Positions 43,161 to 52,906 of a stretch of 64,000 nt of DNA are shown here, one piece after another. The DNA comes from Oscillospiraceae bacterium (GTDB lineage: Bacteria; Bacillota; Clostridia; Oscillospirales; Ruminococcaceae): assembly GCA_017847835.1 (NCBI GenBank), contig JAGASH010000005.1, positions 62,001 through 126,000 of the forward strand. The letters run 5' to 3'. The first letter of the stretch is position 1. Each line of letters begins with the position of its first letter. Both the position numbers and the translations under genes were made by a program. The notes beneath the pieces were generated by a model, which saw only the letters and a list, made by a program, of their open reading frames with translations, was not told where the DNA came from and made no database searches.

Positions 43161-43792
43161 TATAAATTCTCCTTAATCAGATTAACAATCTCCAGAATTC
43201 GTTCCTGTTTGAGCTTAATGCTGACGGTATTTGTAATAAGTCTTGCAGATACGGGAGCAACGTCCTCGACAACCTCAAGTCCGTTTTCCTTGAGAGTTGT
43301 TCCCGTTTCGACGATATCCACAATTCCGTCCGAAAGACCAACCAGCGGTGCCAGCTCAACCGAGCCTTCGATTTTCACGATATCCACGTCAATTCCCTTG
43401 TTTTCAAAGAAATTTCTCGTAACCTCGGGGTATTTCGTAGCAACGGTTTTCACTCCGTAACCGCTGTAAAAATCCGTTCCTTTTTTAACAGCAAGCGCGA
43501 ATTTACATTTGCCGAAGCCCAAATCCGCGATTTCGTAGAATTTCCCGCCGTGCTCCATAATTGTGTCTTTTCCGACAACACCAAGGTCGCAGACGCCGTG
43601 CTCAACGTATGTAATAACATCAGCCGCTTTTGCAAGAACTACCTCGATATTCTCGTTCGGGATTGTCAGAATAAGACGTCTTCCCTTTTCGCGAAGGTCT
43701 GTGACATCGTAGCCACTCTTTTCCAGCAAGTCAACAGCCTTGTTTTCAATTCTTCCCTTTGTAAGCGCAATTCTGATTTTTTTCTTCTCCAC
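43160..43792 (-). CDS. hisG: ATP phosphoribosyltransferase, short form
   Basis: 210-aa short-form HisG, lacking the C-terminal regulatory domain of ~300-aa enzymes; it needs HisZ, encoded just upstream, for activity and feedback. It has RIALTKGRIENKAV, EHGVCDLGVVGKDT and the PRPP loop DIVETGTTLKENGL. I choose the GTG at 43792, seven bases after GGGAGG; a GTG at 43798 that overlaps the hisZ stop sits too close to that site. Confidence 0.95.
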   Translation of the reverse strand: MEKKKIRIALTKGRIENKAVDLLEKSGYDVTDLREKGRRLILTIPNENIEVVLAKAADVITYVEHGVCDLGVVGKDTIMEHGGKFYEIADLGFGKCKFALAVKKGTDFYSGYGVKTVATKYPEVTRNFFENKGIDVDIVKIEGSVELAPLVGLSDGIVDIVETGTTLKENGLEVVEDVAPVSARLITNTVSIKLKQERILEIVNLIKENL

Positions 43793-43794
43793 GG

Positions 43795-44991
43795 TCACAC
43801 CTCCCTGCTTTCAATTTCACCGTTTTCGTTTATTATTTCAAGCTTATGTATACCGTGAGATTTCGCAAATTTTTCCGCGCACTTCGGGCAAACACCGTTG
43901 AAATTACGCGCGGTCAAGCCCTCGGAAATCAGCTTCTCGCAATGTTTGAGAGCCGCGATTTTGTTCTTCGAGAACACAAGCACATCTGCTGTTTTCGTGA
44001 GCGTCTTGCCTTTGTTTTTTAGGTAAACCTTTGCTGCTGCTTCGATGTTTACGGCAAAACCAACTGCCTTTGCGTCCGTACCGCCGAATTCCCCGATAAG
44101 CGAGTCATAGCGGCCGCCCGACAAAACAGGCTGTCCGTAACCCTCGACATATCCCTTGAAAATAATGCCCGTGTAGTAATTTTTCTTGTTAACAAGTCCC
44201 AAATCAACGCGGATTTTCTCCTCGGGAACAATCTTGGAAAGCGCTCTGCAAAGCGTTTCAAGACGTTCGAGTTTTTGTTCGAGCGCTTCTCCATGGAGAT
44301 ATTTTCTCGCTTCTTCAAAAACTTCAAATCCGCCGAAAAGTCTGGGAAGCATTCTCAGGGCTTCAGTTGACTTGTTCTGTTCATTTTCAAGCAAGAAATC
44401 AAGCGCAGGATAATTTTTGTTCTCGATAATCTGACGAAGATTGTCAATCTGAACCTCGTCTGAAAAATCGGACTGCGAAAGAAGCTCGCTGAAAATACCG
44501 CTGTCGCCTATTTCCAGACGGTAATCCTCGTCGCACTCCCGAAGCGCCTTTGCCGCAAGAAACAGCGCTTCGTAATCCGAGTCCTCATTTTCGCCGCCGA
44601 TAATCTCAATTCCGCTCTGCTCAAATTCGTCGTCGCGTCCGCTGTCTTTCGGATTTACCATAAAAATGCTCTGATTGTAGAACAGCTTCAGCGGGAGCTC
44701 TTCCCCGCGAAGTCTTGTCGAGCAAAGTCTTGCAATCGGCATTGTTGTATCGGGTCGAAGCACCATAAGTCGGTTTTTCCCGTCAACGAGCTTGTACATC
44801 GTTTCGGGCGAAAAATGCCGCGTTTTCCCGTTAAATACATCATAAAACTCAATTCCCGGAGTTATCACCTCGGAATAGCCGTAGCTCTCGAAAATTCCGG
44901 TAATTCTCTCTTCAAGCAGCCTTTTTGCGGCACATTCCTCAAAGAGCAAGTCCCTTGTTCCCTCGGGTGTAAGCCAATCGTTTCTTCTCAT
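43795..44991 (-). CDS. hisZ: ATP phosphoribosyltransferase regulatory subunit
   Basis: 398-aa histidyl-tRNA-synthetase paralogue that activates short HisG. It has class II aaRS motif 2-like LRPDTTMPIARL (about 78) and the C-terminal GLVNKKNYYTGIIFKGYVEG with GGRYDSL (motif 3-like), but no anticodon-binding domain of normal size. The C-terminus contains CPKCAEKF, an extra CxxC that may bind metal. First gene of the his operon, preceded by GAGGGA and a strong promoter/operator. Being too short and following HisG order, it is not hisS. Confidence 0.92.
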   Translation of the reverse strand: MRRNDWLTPEGTRDLLFEECAAKRLLEERITGIFESYGYSEVITPGIEFYDVFNGKTRHFSPETMYKLVDGKNRLMVLRPDTTMPIARLCSTRLRGEELPLKLFYNQSIFMVNPKDSGRDDEFEQSGIEIIGGENEDSDYEALFLAAKALRECDEDYRLEIGDSGIFSELLSQSDFSDEVQIDNLRQIIENKNYPALDFLLENEQNKSTEALRMLPRLFGGFEVFEEARKYLHGEALEQKLERLETLCRALSKIVPEEKIRVDLGLVNKKNYYTGIIFKGYVEGYGQPVLSGGRYDSLIGEFGGTDAKAVGFAVNIEAAAKVYLKNKGKTLTKTADVLVFSKNKIAALKHCEKLISEGLTARNFNGVCPKCAEKFAKSHGIHKLEIINENGEIESREV

Positions 44992-45027
44992 ATTTCCCTC
45001 TCGTTTCCTTCGCTTTAGCGTGATAAC

Positions 45028-45066
45028 GTGCTATTATATTATCACATCACTATAATATAATAGCAC
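45028..45066. promoter_or_regulatory. Operator-like 15-bp inverted repeat over the his promoter
   Basis: Arms GTGCTATTATATTAT (45028-45042) and its exact complement (45052-45066) around a 9-nt centre. The right arm covers the -10 box and the left arm lies just past the expected start site. An imperfect 18-bp palindrome (TAGC...GCTA, 45016-45033) adjoins it. Likely repressor site; the repressor is not in the window. Confidence 0.7.
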
Positions 45067-45085
45067 ATTAATCACTTTTTGTCAA
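45057..45085 (-). promoter_or_regulatory. Promoter of the his operon
   Basis: Minus strand: -35 TTGACA (45080-45085), 17-bp spacer, -10 TATTAT (45057-45062). The -10 lies inside the 15-bp inverted repeat. Confidence 0.85.
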
Positions 45086-45138
45086 GTAAAGCTGATTTTT
45101 TCGCCAAATTGACTATAAATTTTTAACAAAGTTGAAAT

Positions 45139-48100
45139 TTACATATCAAAAAGTGTGAATTGAGCTGACTGCTGGAAGCCATTGAACACTCCCATATCCT
45201 TCAGTTTTTCAATAACTGTGCTGTTTACACCGCTCATAGACTGAATTTCGTCAATACTCAGAGCTTCGCCGCTGTCAATTACCTCTTTGAGCTTAATCGC
45301 TGCTGTTTCACCGCAGCCCGAAACCGCCATAAACGGCATTCTGAGCTTTCCGTCCTCGACAACATAAGTGACCGCGTTGGACTTTTTCGCGTCCACGGGC
45401 AGCACGTCAATTCCGCGTGCCATCATCTCGTAAACCAGCAGCAGCGCGTCAAGAGTACCCTCTTCCTTTGCTGTGGGCTTGGGATTGTTGCGGATATCCT
45501 GAATACGCTGTTTTACGGCTTCCTTACCCCTAACAATAACGTCAAGCTCCATATTTTCCGTGTGCTTTGTAAGCGTTGCAGCGTAAAACTCGCAGGGCTT
45601 GTGTATCTTGAACCACGCAAGCTTTACAGCAGCTGTTACATAAGCCGCCGCGTGCGCTTTCGGGAACATATACTTGATTTTTTTACAGCTTTCAACATAC
45701 CATTCGGGGACGTTGTTGTCCTCAAATGCTTTGTAAATTTCATCGTTAAACAGCTTCTTAGCGTTGCCCTTACGCGTGATTTCCATTATCTTGAACGCAA
45801 GTCCCGGCTCAACACCCTTGTGCATAAGGTAAACCATTATGCTGTCACGCGTTCCAATAACGTCGGAAATCGTACAAGTGCCGTTTTTAATCAAATCCTG
45901 CGCGTTGCCGAGCCAAACGTCCGTACCATGGGAAAGTCCCGAAATCTGCAGCAAATCCGAGAAATTCTTCGGCTGCGCGTCTTGCAGCATCTGCATAGCA
46001 AAGCCCGTGCCGAATTCGGGTATTCCGAAAGTTCCGCTCTTGACGCCGATATCCTCTTGCAGATTGAGCGGCTCGGTTGATACGAACAGCTTGTACACTA
46101 GCGGGTCAGATGTCGGCACATCGGCAATCTTCATTCCCGTCATATCTTCGAGATGCTTGTAGAGCGTAGGCACATCGTGTCCAAGCTCGTCGAGCTTCAA
46201 AATCGTGTCGTGGAGCGCGTGGAAGTCGAAGTGCGTGGTTATCATATCGCTTTCGGTTTTGTCGGCGGGGTGCTGAACAGGTGTGAAATCATACACCTCG
46301 TAATCATTCGGCACGACAACCATTCCTCCGGGGTGCTGAGAAGTTGTTCTCTTAACTCCCGTGCAGCCGATTGTCAAGCGCTCGATTTCCGCGTCATTAT
46401 AGGAAAGTCCGTGTTCTTCGCAGTACTTTTTGACAAATCCGAATGCAGTTTTATCCTTGACAGCGGAGATTGTTCCCGCTTTGAAGACGTGGTCTTTACC
46501 GAACAATTCTTCCGTGTATCGGTGAACCTTGCCCTGAACCTCGCCCGAGAAATTCAAGTCGATATCGGGCGCTTTATCTCCCTTGAAGCCAAGGAACGTT
46601 TCAAACGGAATATCGTGACCGTCGCGTATCATATCGATACCGCAGTTCGGACAGTTTTTCGGCGGCAGGTCAAATCCCGAGCCAACCGAACCGTCCGTGA
46701 CAAACTCGCTGTGACGGCATTTCGGGCAGCGATAGTGCGGTGCAAGCGGGTTTACCTCGGATATTCCCGACATTATCGCGACAAACGACGAACCGACAGA
46801 ACCACGCGAACCGACGAGGTAACCGTTGTCCTCAGAGTATTTTACGAGCTTTTGAGCAATCATATAAAGCACCGAGAAGCCGTATTTGATAATAGACTCA
46901 AGCTCGCGTTTCAAGCGGCTTTCAACGATTTCGGGAAGCTCTTTTCCGTCTTCTTTGTACCAAGCGTTTGCACGTCCCCAGCACAAATCCTGAAGCTCCT
47001 GCTCTGCTCCCTCAATTGACGGTGTAAACGTGCCTTTGGGTATCGGTCTGATATCTCCGTCAATCATATCCGCGATTTTATTCGTGTTTGTCACAACAAC
47101 CTCAAATGCTTTTTCTTCGCCGAGATACGCAAATTCTTCAAGCATTTCATCGGTTGTCCTGAAATACAAATCCGCTTGATTGTCAGCGTCCTTGAAACCC
47201 TGTCCCGCTTGTAAAATCTTGCGGAAAATACCGTCTTCCTTGTCCTTGAAATGAACGTCGCAGGTTGCTACGCAGAGCTTTCCGTGCTTTTCGGCAAGCT
47301 TTACAATTTTGCGGTTCAGCATACGCAGAGCCTCTTCATCGGGTACTCTTCCCTCGCGTACAAGGAACCTGTTATTACTAATCGGCTGAATTTCGTAGTA
47401 ATCGTAAATCGACGCAATTTCATCGATTTCCTCAGGTGATTTCTCGTCGAGAATTGCCTTGAAAAGCTCTCCCGCTTCACACGCAGAACCGATTATCAGA
47501 CCTTCGCGGTGCTTTTGCAGCTCTGACAGCGGTATACGCGGCTTTTTGTAGAAGTATTCAAGGTTGGACAGCGAAATCAGCTTGTACAGATTTTTCAGAC
47601 CGACTTTGTTCTGCGCGAGGATTATCATATGATATGTCGGGAGCTTTTTCGCGTCAACACCGCCGAAAAGGTCGTTCAAATCGCCGAGCTTTTCAAGTTT
47701 TCCGAGCTTTTCTGCGTCGGCAAGCAGACACTGAAAAATCTTTGCCAACATTCTCGCGTCGTCAACGGCACGGTGATGATTGAAATCTCCGAGCTTGTAC
47801 TCCTTGGCAACTGTATCGAGCTTGTGGTTTTTCAGACGCGGCAAAGCTGCACGGCATATTCCCACGGTATCAACAAAGTTGAATTTGTAGTCGACATTCT
47901 GCCTTGCGCAAGCAGCTCTGATAAACGATGTATCAAAATTCGCGTTATGAGCGACAAGCACGCCGTTTCCTGCAAATTTTATAAACTCTTCGAGCGCGTC
48001 CTTTTCTGCGGGCGCATTTTCAACCATTTCATCGGTAATTCCCGTAATCTCGGTAATCTGCGCGGGAATAGGCATTTCGGGATTTACAAAAGTTCCGAAC

Positions 48101-49482
48101 TCGTCGATAATCTCACGGTTTTTTACCTTGATTGCACCGATTTCGGTTATCCTGTCGGATTTTGAAGAAAGACCTGTTGTTTCAAGGTCGAAAACGATAA
48201 TTTCATCGTCAACCGAATAATCGCAGCAGCCCGCTACCAGTGCCGAGCTGTCGTTTACGAAATACGCTTCAACACCGTAAATCATCTTCATTTCCGAGCC
48301 GTCTTTTTGCAGCTTTTCAATGGTGTTCATAGCTTCGGGATAGCTCTGGAGGTTGCCGTGGTCGGTTATGGCAACGGCACGGTGCCCCCAAGCGTTTGCC
48401 TGTTTTACAAGCTCGCCTGCGGGAGTTGTCGCGTCCATATCGGACATATTCGTGTGCATATGCAGCTCTACTCGCTTTTGCTCGGCTTTGTCCTCACGGC
48501 TTTTCAGCTTTATCGAAGCCATAGAGTCAGGACGGAAATTCAGGCTTTTCGTAAACTGGTCGAACTCAAATTTTCCGCTTACAATAATTGCTTTTCCGTC
48601 CGAAATATTTGCTTTTACTAACTCCTCATTTTTCGCTTCGGTTATGATTTTCAGTATTTGCGAGGAGGTCTTGTCGGAGAAATACGCCGTGAAAATCAGC
48701 GTGTTTTTATCTCTCGACAGCTTGTCCTCGGTCTTGAATACTTTTCCCCAAAGGGTTGCCGTATCCTGCTCGGAGAACGGCTCTGACATCGGAACAGGCG
48801 CTTCAAAATTGCTTTTTCCGAAGAACAGCTTTACCTTTTGGTCAAAATGCGGATTCTCAAATGTAAGCAGTGTTTCCTCGGGTTCTTCAAGGAACTGCGG
48901 ACGTCTTCCGCGTGAACCGCCGCTGACATACTTCGGTTTCGCTTGCTTAGGCGCTTCATTTGTCACCGAAACCTTTTCAACGGGCGCTGCAACCTCTCGG
49001 TTAACATATTCTTCGACATCAAGCTCATTTTCGGAAGAAATGATAACTTCAATATTTTTGTCAAAAATTCCCTTGACGTAGTTTTCGATTTTCTTGTCAA
49101 TTCCCATTCCCAAAAGCATAGATTTTCCGCCGCTTTTGAGAGTAATCTCGAACTTTTGTCCGTCATCGTCAATTGAAGCGTCGTCGAAATAGCCGTTTAT
49201 GCCGACAAATTTCTTCTTCAATAGCTCGATTATCTCATATAAGTAATCCGAGTTCAGCAGCTCGGGGAAATATTTCGGGTAAATTGCGGTATCTGCACCG
49301 AGCTTTTTTGAGATTATTTCCGCAGCCGAAAACAGCTCCTTCATCGGAATAAGCTCGGAAAAACTGACGTTAAAATTAATCTCATTCTTGGCTTTGTTAT
49401 GGGCAATTTTTAGTACTTGTCCATTGGAAATAACCTCCGGAAGCTCCAAATCGTCAAACAAATCTTTTATCGCAGCCGACAT
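45139..49482 (-). CDS. polC: DNA polymerase III alpha subunit, PolC type
   Basis: 1447-aa replicative polymerase of low-GC Gram-positives. Domains in order: N-terminal domain (about 1-220), OB fold, PHP first half (VELHMHTNMSDMD, ITDHGNLQSYPE), an inserted DEDD 3'-5' exonuclease (FDLETTGL, VAHNANFD, HHRAVDDA), PHP second half, then the polymerase core with SRGSVGSSFVA and APDIDLNFSG, and the C-terminal zinc-type cysteines in CPKCRHSE and CPNCG. Length is normal (about 1440). I start at ATG 49482 (AAAGGAAG upstream) rather than an in-frame GTG at 49497. It follows ispG by 11 nt and has no clear terminator before the his promoter. Confidence 0.97.
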   Translation of the reverse strand: MSAAIKDLFDDLELPEVISNGQVLKIAHNKAKNEINFNVSFSELIPMKELFSAAEIISKKLGADTAIYPKYFPELLNSDYLYEIIELLKKKFVGINGYFDDASIDDDGQKFEITLKSGGKSMLLGMGIDKKIENYVKGIFDKNIEVIISSENELDVEEYVNREVAAPVEKVSVTNEAPKQAKPKYVSGGSRGRRPQFLEEPEETLLTFENPHFDQKVKLFFGKSNFEAPVPMSEPFSEQDTATLWGKVFKTEDKLSRDKNTLIFTAYFSDKTSSQILKIITEAKNEELVKANISDGKAIIVSGKFEFDQFTKSLNFRPDSMASIKLKSREDKAEQKRVELHMHTNMSDMDATTPAGELVKQANAWGHRAVAITDHGNLQSYPEAMNTIEKLQKDGSEMKMIYGVEAYFVNDSSALVAGCCDYSVDDEIIVFDLETTGLSSKSDRITEIGAIKVKNREIIDEFGTFVNPEMPIPAQITEITGITDEMVENAPAEKDALEEFIKFAGNGVLVAHNANFDTSFIRAACARQNVDYKFNFVDTVGICRAALPRLKNHKLDTVAKEYKLGDFNHHRAVDDARMLAKIFQCLLADAEKLGKLEKLGDLNDLFGGVDAKKLPTYHMIILAQNKVGLKNLYKLISLSNLEYFYKKPRIPLSELQKHREGLIIGSACEAGELFKAILDEKSPEEIDEIASIYDYYEIQPISNNRFLVREGRVPDEEALRMLNRKIVKLAEKHGKLCVATCDVHFKDKEDGIFRKILQAGQGFKDADNQADLYFRTTDEMLEEFAYLGEEKAFEVVVTNTNKIADMIDGDIRPIPKGTFTPSIEGAEQELQDLCWGRANAWYKEDGKELPEIVESRLKRELESIIKYGFSVLYMIAQKLVKYSEDNGYLVGSRGSVGSSFVAIMSGISEVNPLAPHYRCPKCRHSEFVTDGSVGSGFDLPPKNCPNCGIDMIRDGHDIPFETFLGFKGDKAPDIDLNFSGEVQGKVHRYTEELFGKDHVFKAGTISAVKDKTAFGFVKKYCEEHGLSYNDAEIERLTIGCTGVKRTTSQHPGGMVVVPNDYEVYDFTPVQHPADKTESDMITTHFDFHALHDTILKLDELGHDVPTLYKHLEDMTGMKIADVPTSDPLVYKLFVSTEPLNLQEDIGVKSGTFGIPEFGTGFAMQMLQDAQPKNFSDLLQISGLSHGTDVWLGNAQDLIKNGTCTISDVIGTRDSIMVYLMHKGVEPGLAFKIMEITRKGNAKKLFNDEIYKAFEDNNVPEWYVESCKKIKYMFPKAHAAAYVTAAVKLAWFKIHKPCEFYAATLTKHTENMELDVIVRGKEAVKQRIQDIRNNPKPTAKEEGTLDALLLVYEMMARGIDVLPVDAKKSNAVTYVVEDGKLRMPFMAVSGCGETAAIKLKEVIDSGEALSIDEIQSMSGVNSTVIEKLKDMGVFNGFQQSAQFTLFDM

Positions 49483-49493
49483 ATTTCTTCCTT

Positions 49494-50522
49494 TCACAGC
49501 AAATCAATTTCTTTTTTAAGCTCCGACAAGAGCATATTTTCGGGAACTTTTCTCAGAATTTCTCCCTTTTTGAAAATCAGTCCTTCTCTGTCGCCGCCCG
49601 CAATCCCAATATCTGCTTCACGAGCTTCACCCGGACCGTTTACCACGCAGCCCATTACGGCAACCTTAATCGGCTTCTTCACGTCAGAAAGCAGTTTTTC
49701 AACCTCGTTTGCAAGTGAGATAAGGTCGATTTTAGTTCTGCCGCAGGTCGGACAAGATACAATTTCTGCGCCCTCGTACAGCCCGCAGGCTTTCAGAATA
49801 TCCTTTGCCGCGTACACCTCTTTAATCGGGTCAGCAGTAAGCGAAACGCGGATTGTAGAGCCAATTCCGTCGCACAAAAGCGAACCTATTCCTACTGCCG
49901 ATTTAATGATACCCATTCGTTCAGTTCCAGCCTCGGTTACACCGAGATGCAACGGATAATCGGTCTTTTTTGAAAGCAGCCGATACGCTTCAATCATCAG
50001 CTTTACATTTGAAGATTTTATGCTGATAACAATATCGTCAAAATCAAATCTGTTCAGCAGTTTTGCGTGTTCCAGAGCGCTTTCAACCAACGCTTCCGGA
50101 GTGGGACTGCCGTATTTTTCAAGCAGCTTTTTTTCCAGCGAGCCGGAGTTTACACCTATTCTAATCGGGATATTTTTCGCTCTGCAAGCGTCCGCGACAG
50201 TTTCCACACCGTCTTCGGAACCAATATTTCCGGGGTTAAGACGAATTTTGTCAACCCCGCGTTCAATGCACGCAAGCGCGATTTTATAATCGAAATGAAT
50301 ATCTGCGACAATCGGTACATTTACGGAATTTTTCAACGCTTCGATAAGTGACGCGTTCTCGATTTTCGGGACAGCTGCACGAATTATCTCGCAGCCCGCT
50401 TTTTCCAGCTCTACCGCTTGTTTTACGCTGTTTTCGATATCATCGGCGGGAATGTTCAGCATTGACTGAATATAGATTTTTTTACTTCCGAGAACGCAGT
50501 TTCCTACCTTTACCTGTTTCAA
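49494..50522 (-). CDS. ispG: 4-hydroxy-3-methylbut-2-enyl diphosphate synthase (flavodoxin/ferredoxin)
   Basis: 342-aa GcpE, penultimate MEP-pathway enzyme with a [4Fe-4S] cluster. Cysteine ligands are visible in SCPTCGRTKID and MGCVVNGPGEA with a Glu ligand in the same loop. VADIHFDYKIAL and KIRLNPGNIG are the TIM-barrel phosphate and metal elements. It is 5 nt after rseP. Typical length for the bacterial two-domain form. Confidence 0.97.
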   Translation of the reverse strand: MKQVKVGNCVLGSKKIYIQSMLNIPADDIENSVKQAVELEKAGCEIIRAAVPKIENASLIEALKNSVNVPIVADIHFDYKIALACIERGVDKIRLNPGNIGSEDGVETVADACRAKNIPIRIGVNSGSLEKKLLEKYGSPTPEALVESALEHAKLLNRFDFDDIVISIKSSNVKLMIEAYRLLSKKTDYPLHLGVTEAGTERMGIIKSAVGIGSLLCDGIGSTIRVSLTADPIKEVYAAKDILKACGLYEGAEIVSCPTCGRTKIDLISLANEVEKLLSDVKKPIKVAVMGCVVNGPGEAREADIGIAGGDREGLIFKKGEILRKVPENMLLSELKKEIDLL

Positions 50523-50527
50523 TCAAA

Positions 50528-51700
50528 TCACCTCATAGCCAGCTTTGAAATATCGTTAAACGAAATCATTATCAGCAAAATCAGCAAAAGCGCCATTCCG
50601 ATAAAGTGTATCATTCCCTCGACCTGCGGTTTTACGGGCTTTCTGCGGAACAGCTCAACTATCAGGAAAATCAAGCGTGCTCCGTCAAGTCCGGGAATGG
50701 GAAGAAGGTTGAAAATACCGACATTTATCGACAAAAGAGCCATAACGCTCATAAAATCGGAAAATGTGTAGGTTTTTACAGCTTCTGTGATAACTGAGCC
50801 TACTCCGATAGGTCCCGAGAGGTCGTTCAAGCCGTATTTGCCTTTTATCAAGTCAACCACCGTTAGCAAAATCACGCGCGCTGTTGAACAGCTTTCGCGA
50901 AATGCCTCGGTTACAACATTTCCGAAGTTCTTTTCAAGCCGATATACGAAAAAGTCAAAATAAATACCGCTCGAGCCGTCCTCTCTCGGAATTGTCAAGA
51001 ATTCAACGTCTTTGAGTGTGACAGTTTCGCCTTTTCTTTTTACTGTTATATCAAATACAAGATTACCCGCCTCGTTTTTACGGTCGCTTGACTGAATTTT
51101 ATAAGTTATATCTGAAGCCGAGAATATAGGCAAGCCTTCAATATTCAGAATTTCATCGTTTACCATAAGCTGAGAGCTGCTCACGCTTTGCTCTCTGAAC
51201 TCACAGATTGTTGTAGAAGCAATCGCGTCCGATGTGCAAAGCGAAATCAGCACAACAAAATAACCCAGAATTAAATTCATCAGCGGTCCGCAGATAAGCA
51301 CAATCATTCTCTGCCAGACAGGTTTTCTGTTAAATGCGCGAGGATTAGGCTCGGTTGTTTCTCCCGTTTCCTCATCAAATTCTTCGATATCCGTTTCAAA
51401 TTCACAAAATCCGCCCACGGGAAACGCACGGACAACATACTCGGTTTCTTTACCTTTTTTCTTGAAAATCGCGGGTCCCATACCGAAAGCAAACTGTTTT
51501 ACATAAATTCCGCAAGCTTTTGCCGCAAGAAAATGACCCAACTCGTGAACGAGAACGATAAACAAAAATACCAGAATAGCAACCAAAATCGGTATTATAT
51601 TCATAAAAATATCGTTCGCGAAAAAGTATAGCAAAACTAAAACTCCCGCGAAAGTGAACAAAACCGCAAGTGAAATTATCCGTTTTAAAGCCGTTGACAT
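50528..51700 (-). CDS. rseP: RIP metalloprotease RseP-like (site-2 protease)
   Basis: 390-aa intramembrane zinc protease (M50) that releases membrane-tethered regulators and clears signal-peptide remnants. An extra N-terminal hydrophobic helix (about 10-30) precedes the HExxH helix VLVHELGHFLAA (H52, E53, H56). A PDZ domain spans about 165-260 and the second zinc segment is NLLPIPGLDGARL near the C-terminus. About four transmembrane helices. It lies between dxr and ispG, its usual position in Firmicutes. Confidence 0.93.
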   Translation of the reverse strand: MSTALKRIISLAVLFTFAGVLVLLYFFANDIFMNIIPILVAILVFLFIVLVHELGHFLAAKACGIYVKQFAFGMGPAIFKKKGKETEYVVRAFPVGGFCEFETDIEEFDEETGETTEPNPRAFNRKPVWQRMIVLICGPLMNLILGYFVVLISLCTSDAIASTTICEFREQSVSSSQLMVNDEILNIEGLPIFSASDITYKIQSSDRKNEAGNLVFDITVKRKGETVTLKDVEFLTIPREDGSSGIYFDFFVYRLEKNFGNVVTEAFRESCSTARVILLTVVDLIKGKYGLNDLSGPIGVGSVITEAVKTYTFSDFMSVMALLSINVGIFNLLPIPGLDGARLIFLIVELFRRKPVKPQVEGMIHFIGMALLLILLIMISFNDISKLAMR

Positions 51701-51710
51701 ATTTCCTCCA

Positions 51711-52844
51711 TTAAAAACCCGAAAGAATATATTCCTCCGTTACAATCTGTGTATTCAGAATATCCGAAAGCACAGGATTTTGTATGTATTTCACATTGGA
51801 AAGAGCGTCGTTTACAAGCTCACCGATTTGATTAAAGCCGATTTTTTCTTCAAGGAACAGCGAAACCGCAGCTTCATTTGCGCAGTTAATTATACAGGGT
51901 GCGTTTCCGCCCATTTCAATCGCTTTTTTTGCAGCCGAAAGACAGGTGAAAACGCTTTCGTCGGGTTTCTCAAAAGTGAGCGTGCCGATTTCCGTGAGCG
52001 AGAGCTTTTTCGCAGGACAAACAAACCTTTTCGGCGCAGTAAGCGCAAACTGTATCGGAATACGCATATCGGCGCTTCCGAGCTGACCGATAATCGCGCC
52101 ATCTTCAAATTCAACAGCCGAGTGCAGAATACTCTGCCGATGAACCGTAATTTCAACCTGTTTCGGAGATACGCCAAACAGCCAAACAGCCTCGATAAGT
52201 TCCAGACCTTTGTTCATCATCGTTGCGCTGTCAACGGTTACTTTTGCACCCATATTCCAATTCGGGTGATTGAGCGCCTGTTCCCTTGTGATATTTTCAA
52301 GCTCTGCGCGGGTTTTCCCGAAAAAAGGCCCGCCCGAAGCTGTGAGAATTATCTTGGAAATCTTATTGTCACCCGCACCTAGAAGGCATTGATAAATAGC
52401 AGAATGTTCGCTGTCAATCGGAGTAATTGTCACGTTTTTTTCGCGTGCCGCATTCATCACAAGTTCTCCGCCCGCAACAAGCGTTTCCTTGTTTGCAAGC
52501 GCGATATTGTTCCCAACGCTGATTGCCGCGAGAGTAGGCAAAAGTCCCGCCATTCCTACAACCGCGTTTACAACCTTATCGCAGGAAAGTGCCGCAAGCT
52601 CGCAGAGCCCGTCGCTTCCCGCAAGAATTCTTATATTTGTATCGGAAAGGCGGCTCTTTATTTCACCGAAATTGCTTTCATCGGAAACGGCAATATATTC
52701 GGGCAAAAACTCTCTTGCCTGTTTTTCAAGCAGGTCAAGACTGCTGCGCGCGGACAAAGCCTTTACCTTGATATTATGCGCGCGGCAGACATCTAATGTC
52801 TGAGTTCCAATCGAACCCGTTGAGCCTAAAAGCACAATTTCCAT
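51711..52844 (-). CDS. dxr: 1-deoxy-D-xylulose 5-phosphate reductoisomerase
   Basis: 377-aa NADPH-dependent enzyme making MEP from DXP. NADPH motif LLGSTGSIGTQTLDV at residues 4-18; ALANKETLVAGG, metal ligands in TPIDSEHSAIYQCL, the flexible-loop ASGGPFFG and HPNWNMGAKVTVDSATMMNKGLE (quoted in part). Normal length. Separated from cdsA by 62 nt holding a stable hairpin. Confidence 0.97.
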   Translation of the reverse strand: MEIVLLGSTGSIGTQTLDVCRAHNIKVKALSARSSLDLLEKQAREFLPEYIAVSDESNFGEIKSRLSDTNIRILAGSDGLCELAALSCDKVVNAVVGMAGLLPTLAAISVGNNIALANKETLVAGGELVMNAAREKNVTITPIDSEHSAIYQCLLGAGDNKISKIILTASGGPFFGKTRAELENITREQALNHPNWNMGAKVTVDSATMMNKGLELIEAVWLFGVSPKQVEITVHRQSILHSAVEFEDGAIIGQLGSADMRIPIQFALTAPKRFVCPAKKLSLTEIGTLTFEKPDESVFTCLSAAKKAIEMGGNAPCIINCANEAAVSLFLEEKIGFNQIGELVNDALSNVKYIQNPVLSDILNTQIVTEEYILSGF

Positions 52845-52864
52845 AATTACTCCTTTAAAATCTT

Positions 52865-52895
52865 AAAGGGAGAAAACTTTTGTTTCCTCCCCTTT
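52865..52895 (-). other. Hairpin between cdsA and dxr
   Basis: On the minus strand about 13 paired bases with one bulge and a 4-nt loop, reading AAAGGG-AGGAAAC against GTTTTCT-CCCTTT. No U-run follows, so it may be an mRNA-processing or stability element rather than a terminator. Confidence 0.55.
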
Positions 52896-52906
52896 GCAGA
52901 GAAATT

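Noticed and set aside
44992..45138. T-box or riboswitch leader before hisZ (also sought before hom, aroB, argG and tyrA)
   Set aside because: Leaders are 30-60 nt and lack T-box or riboswitch sequence features.
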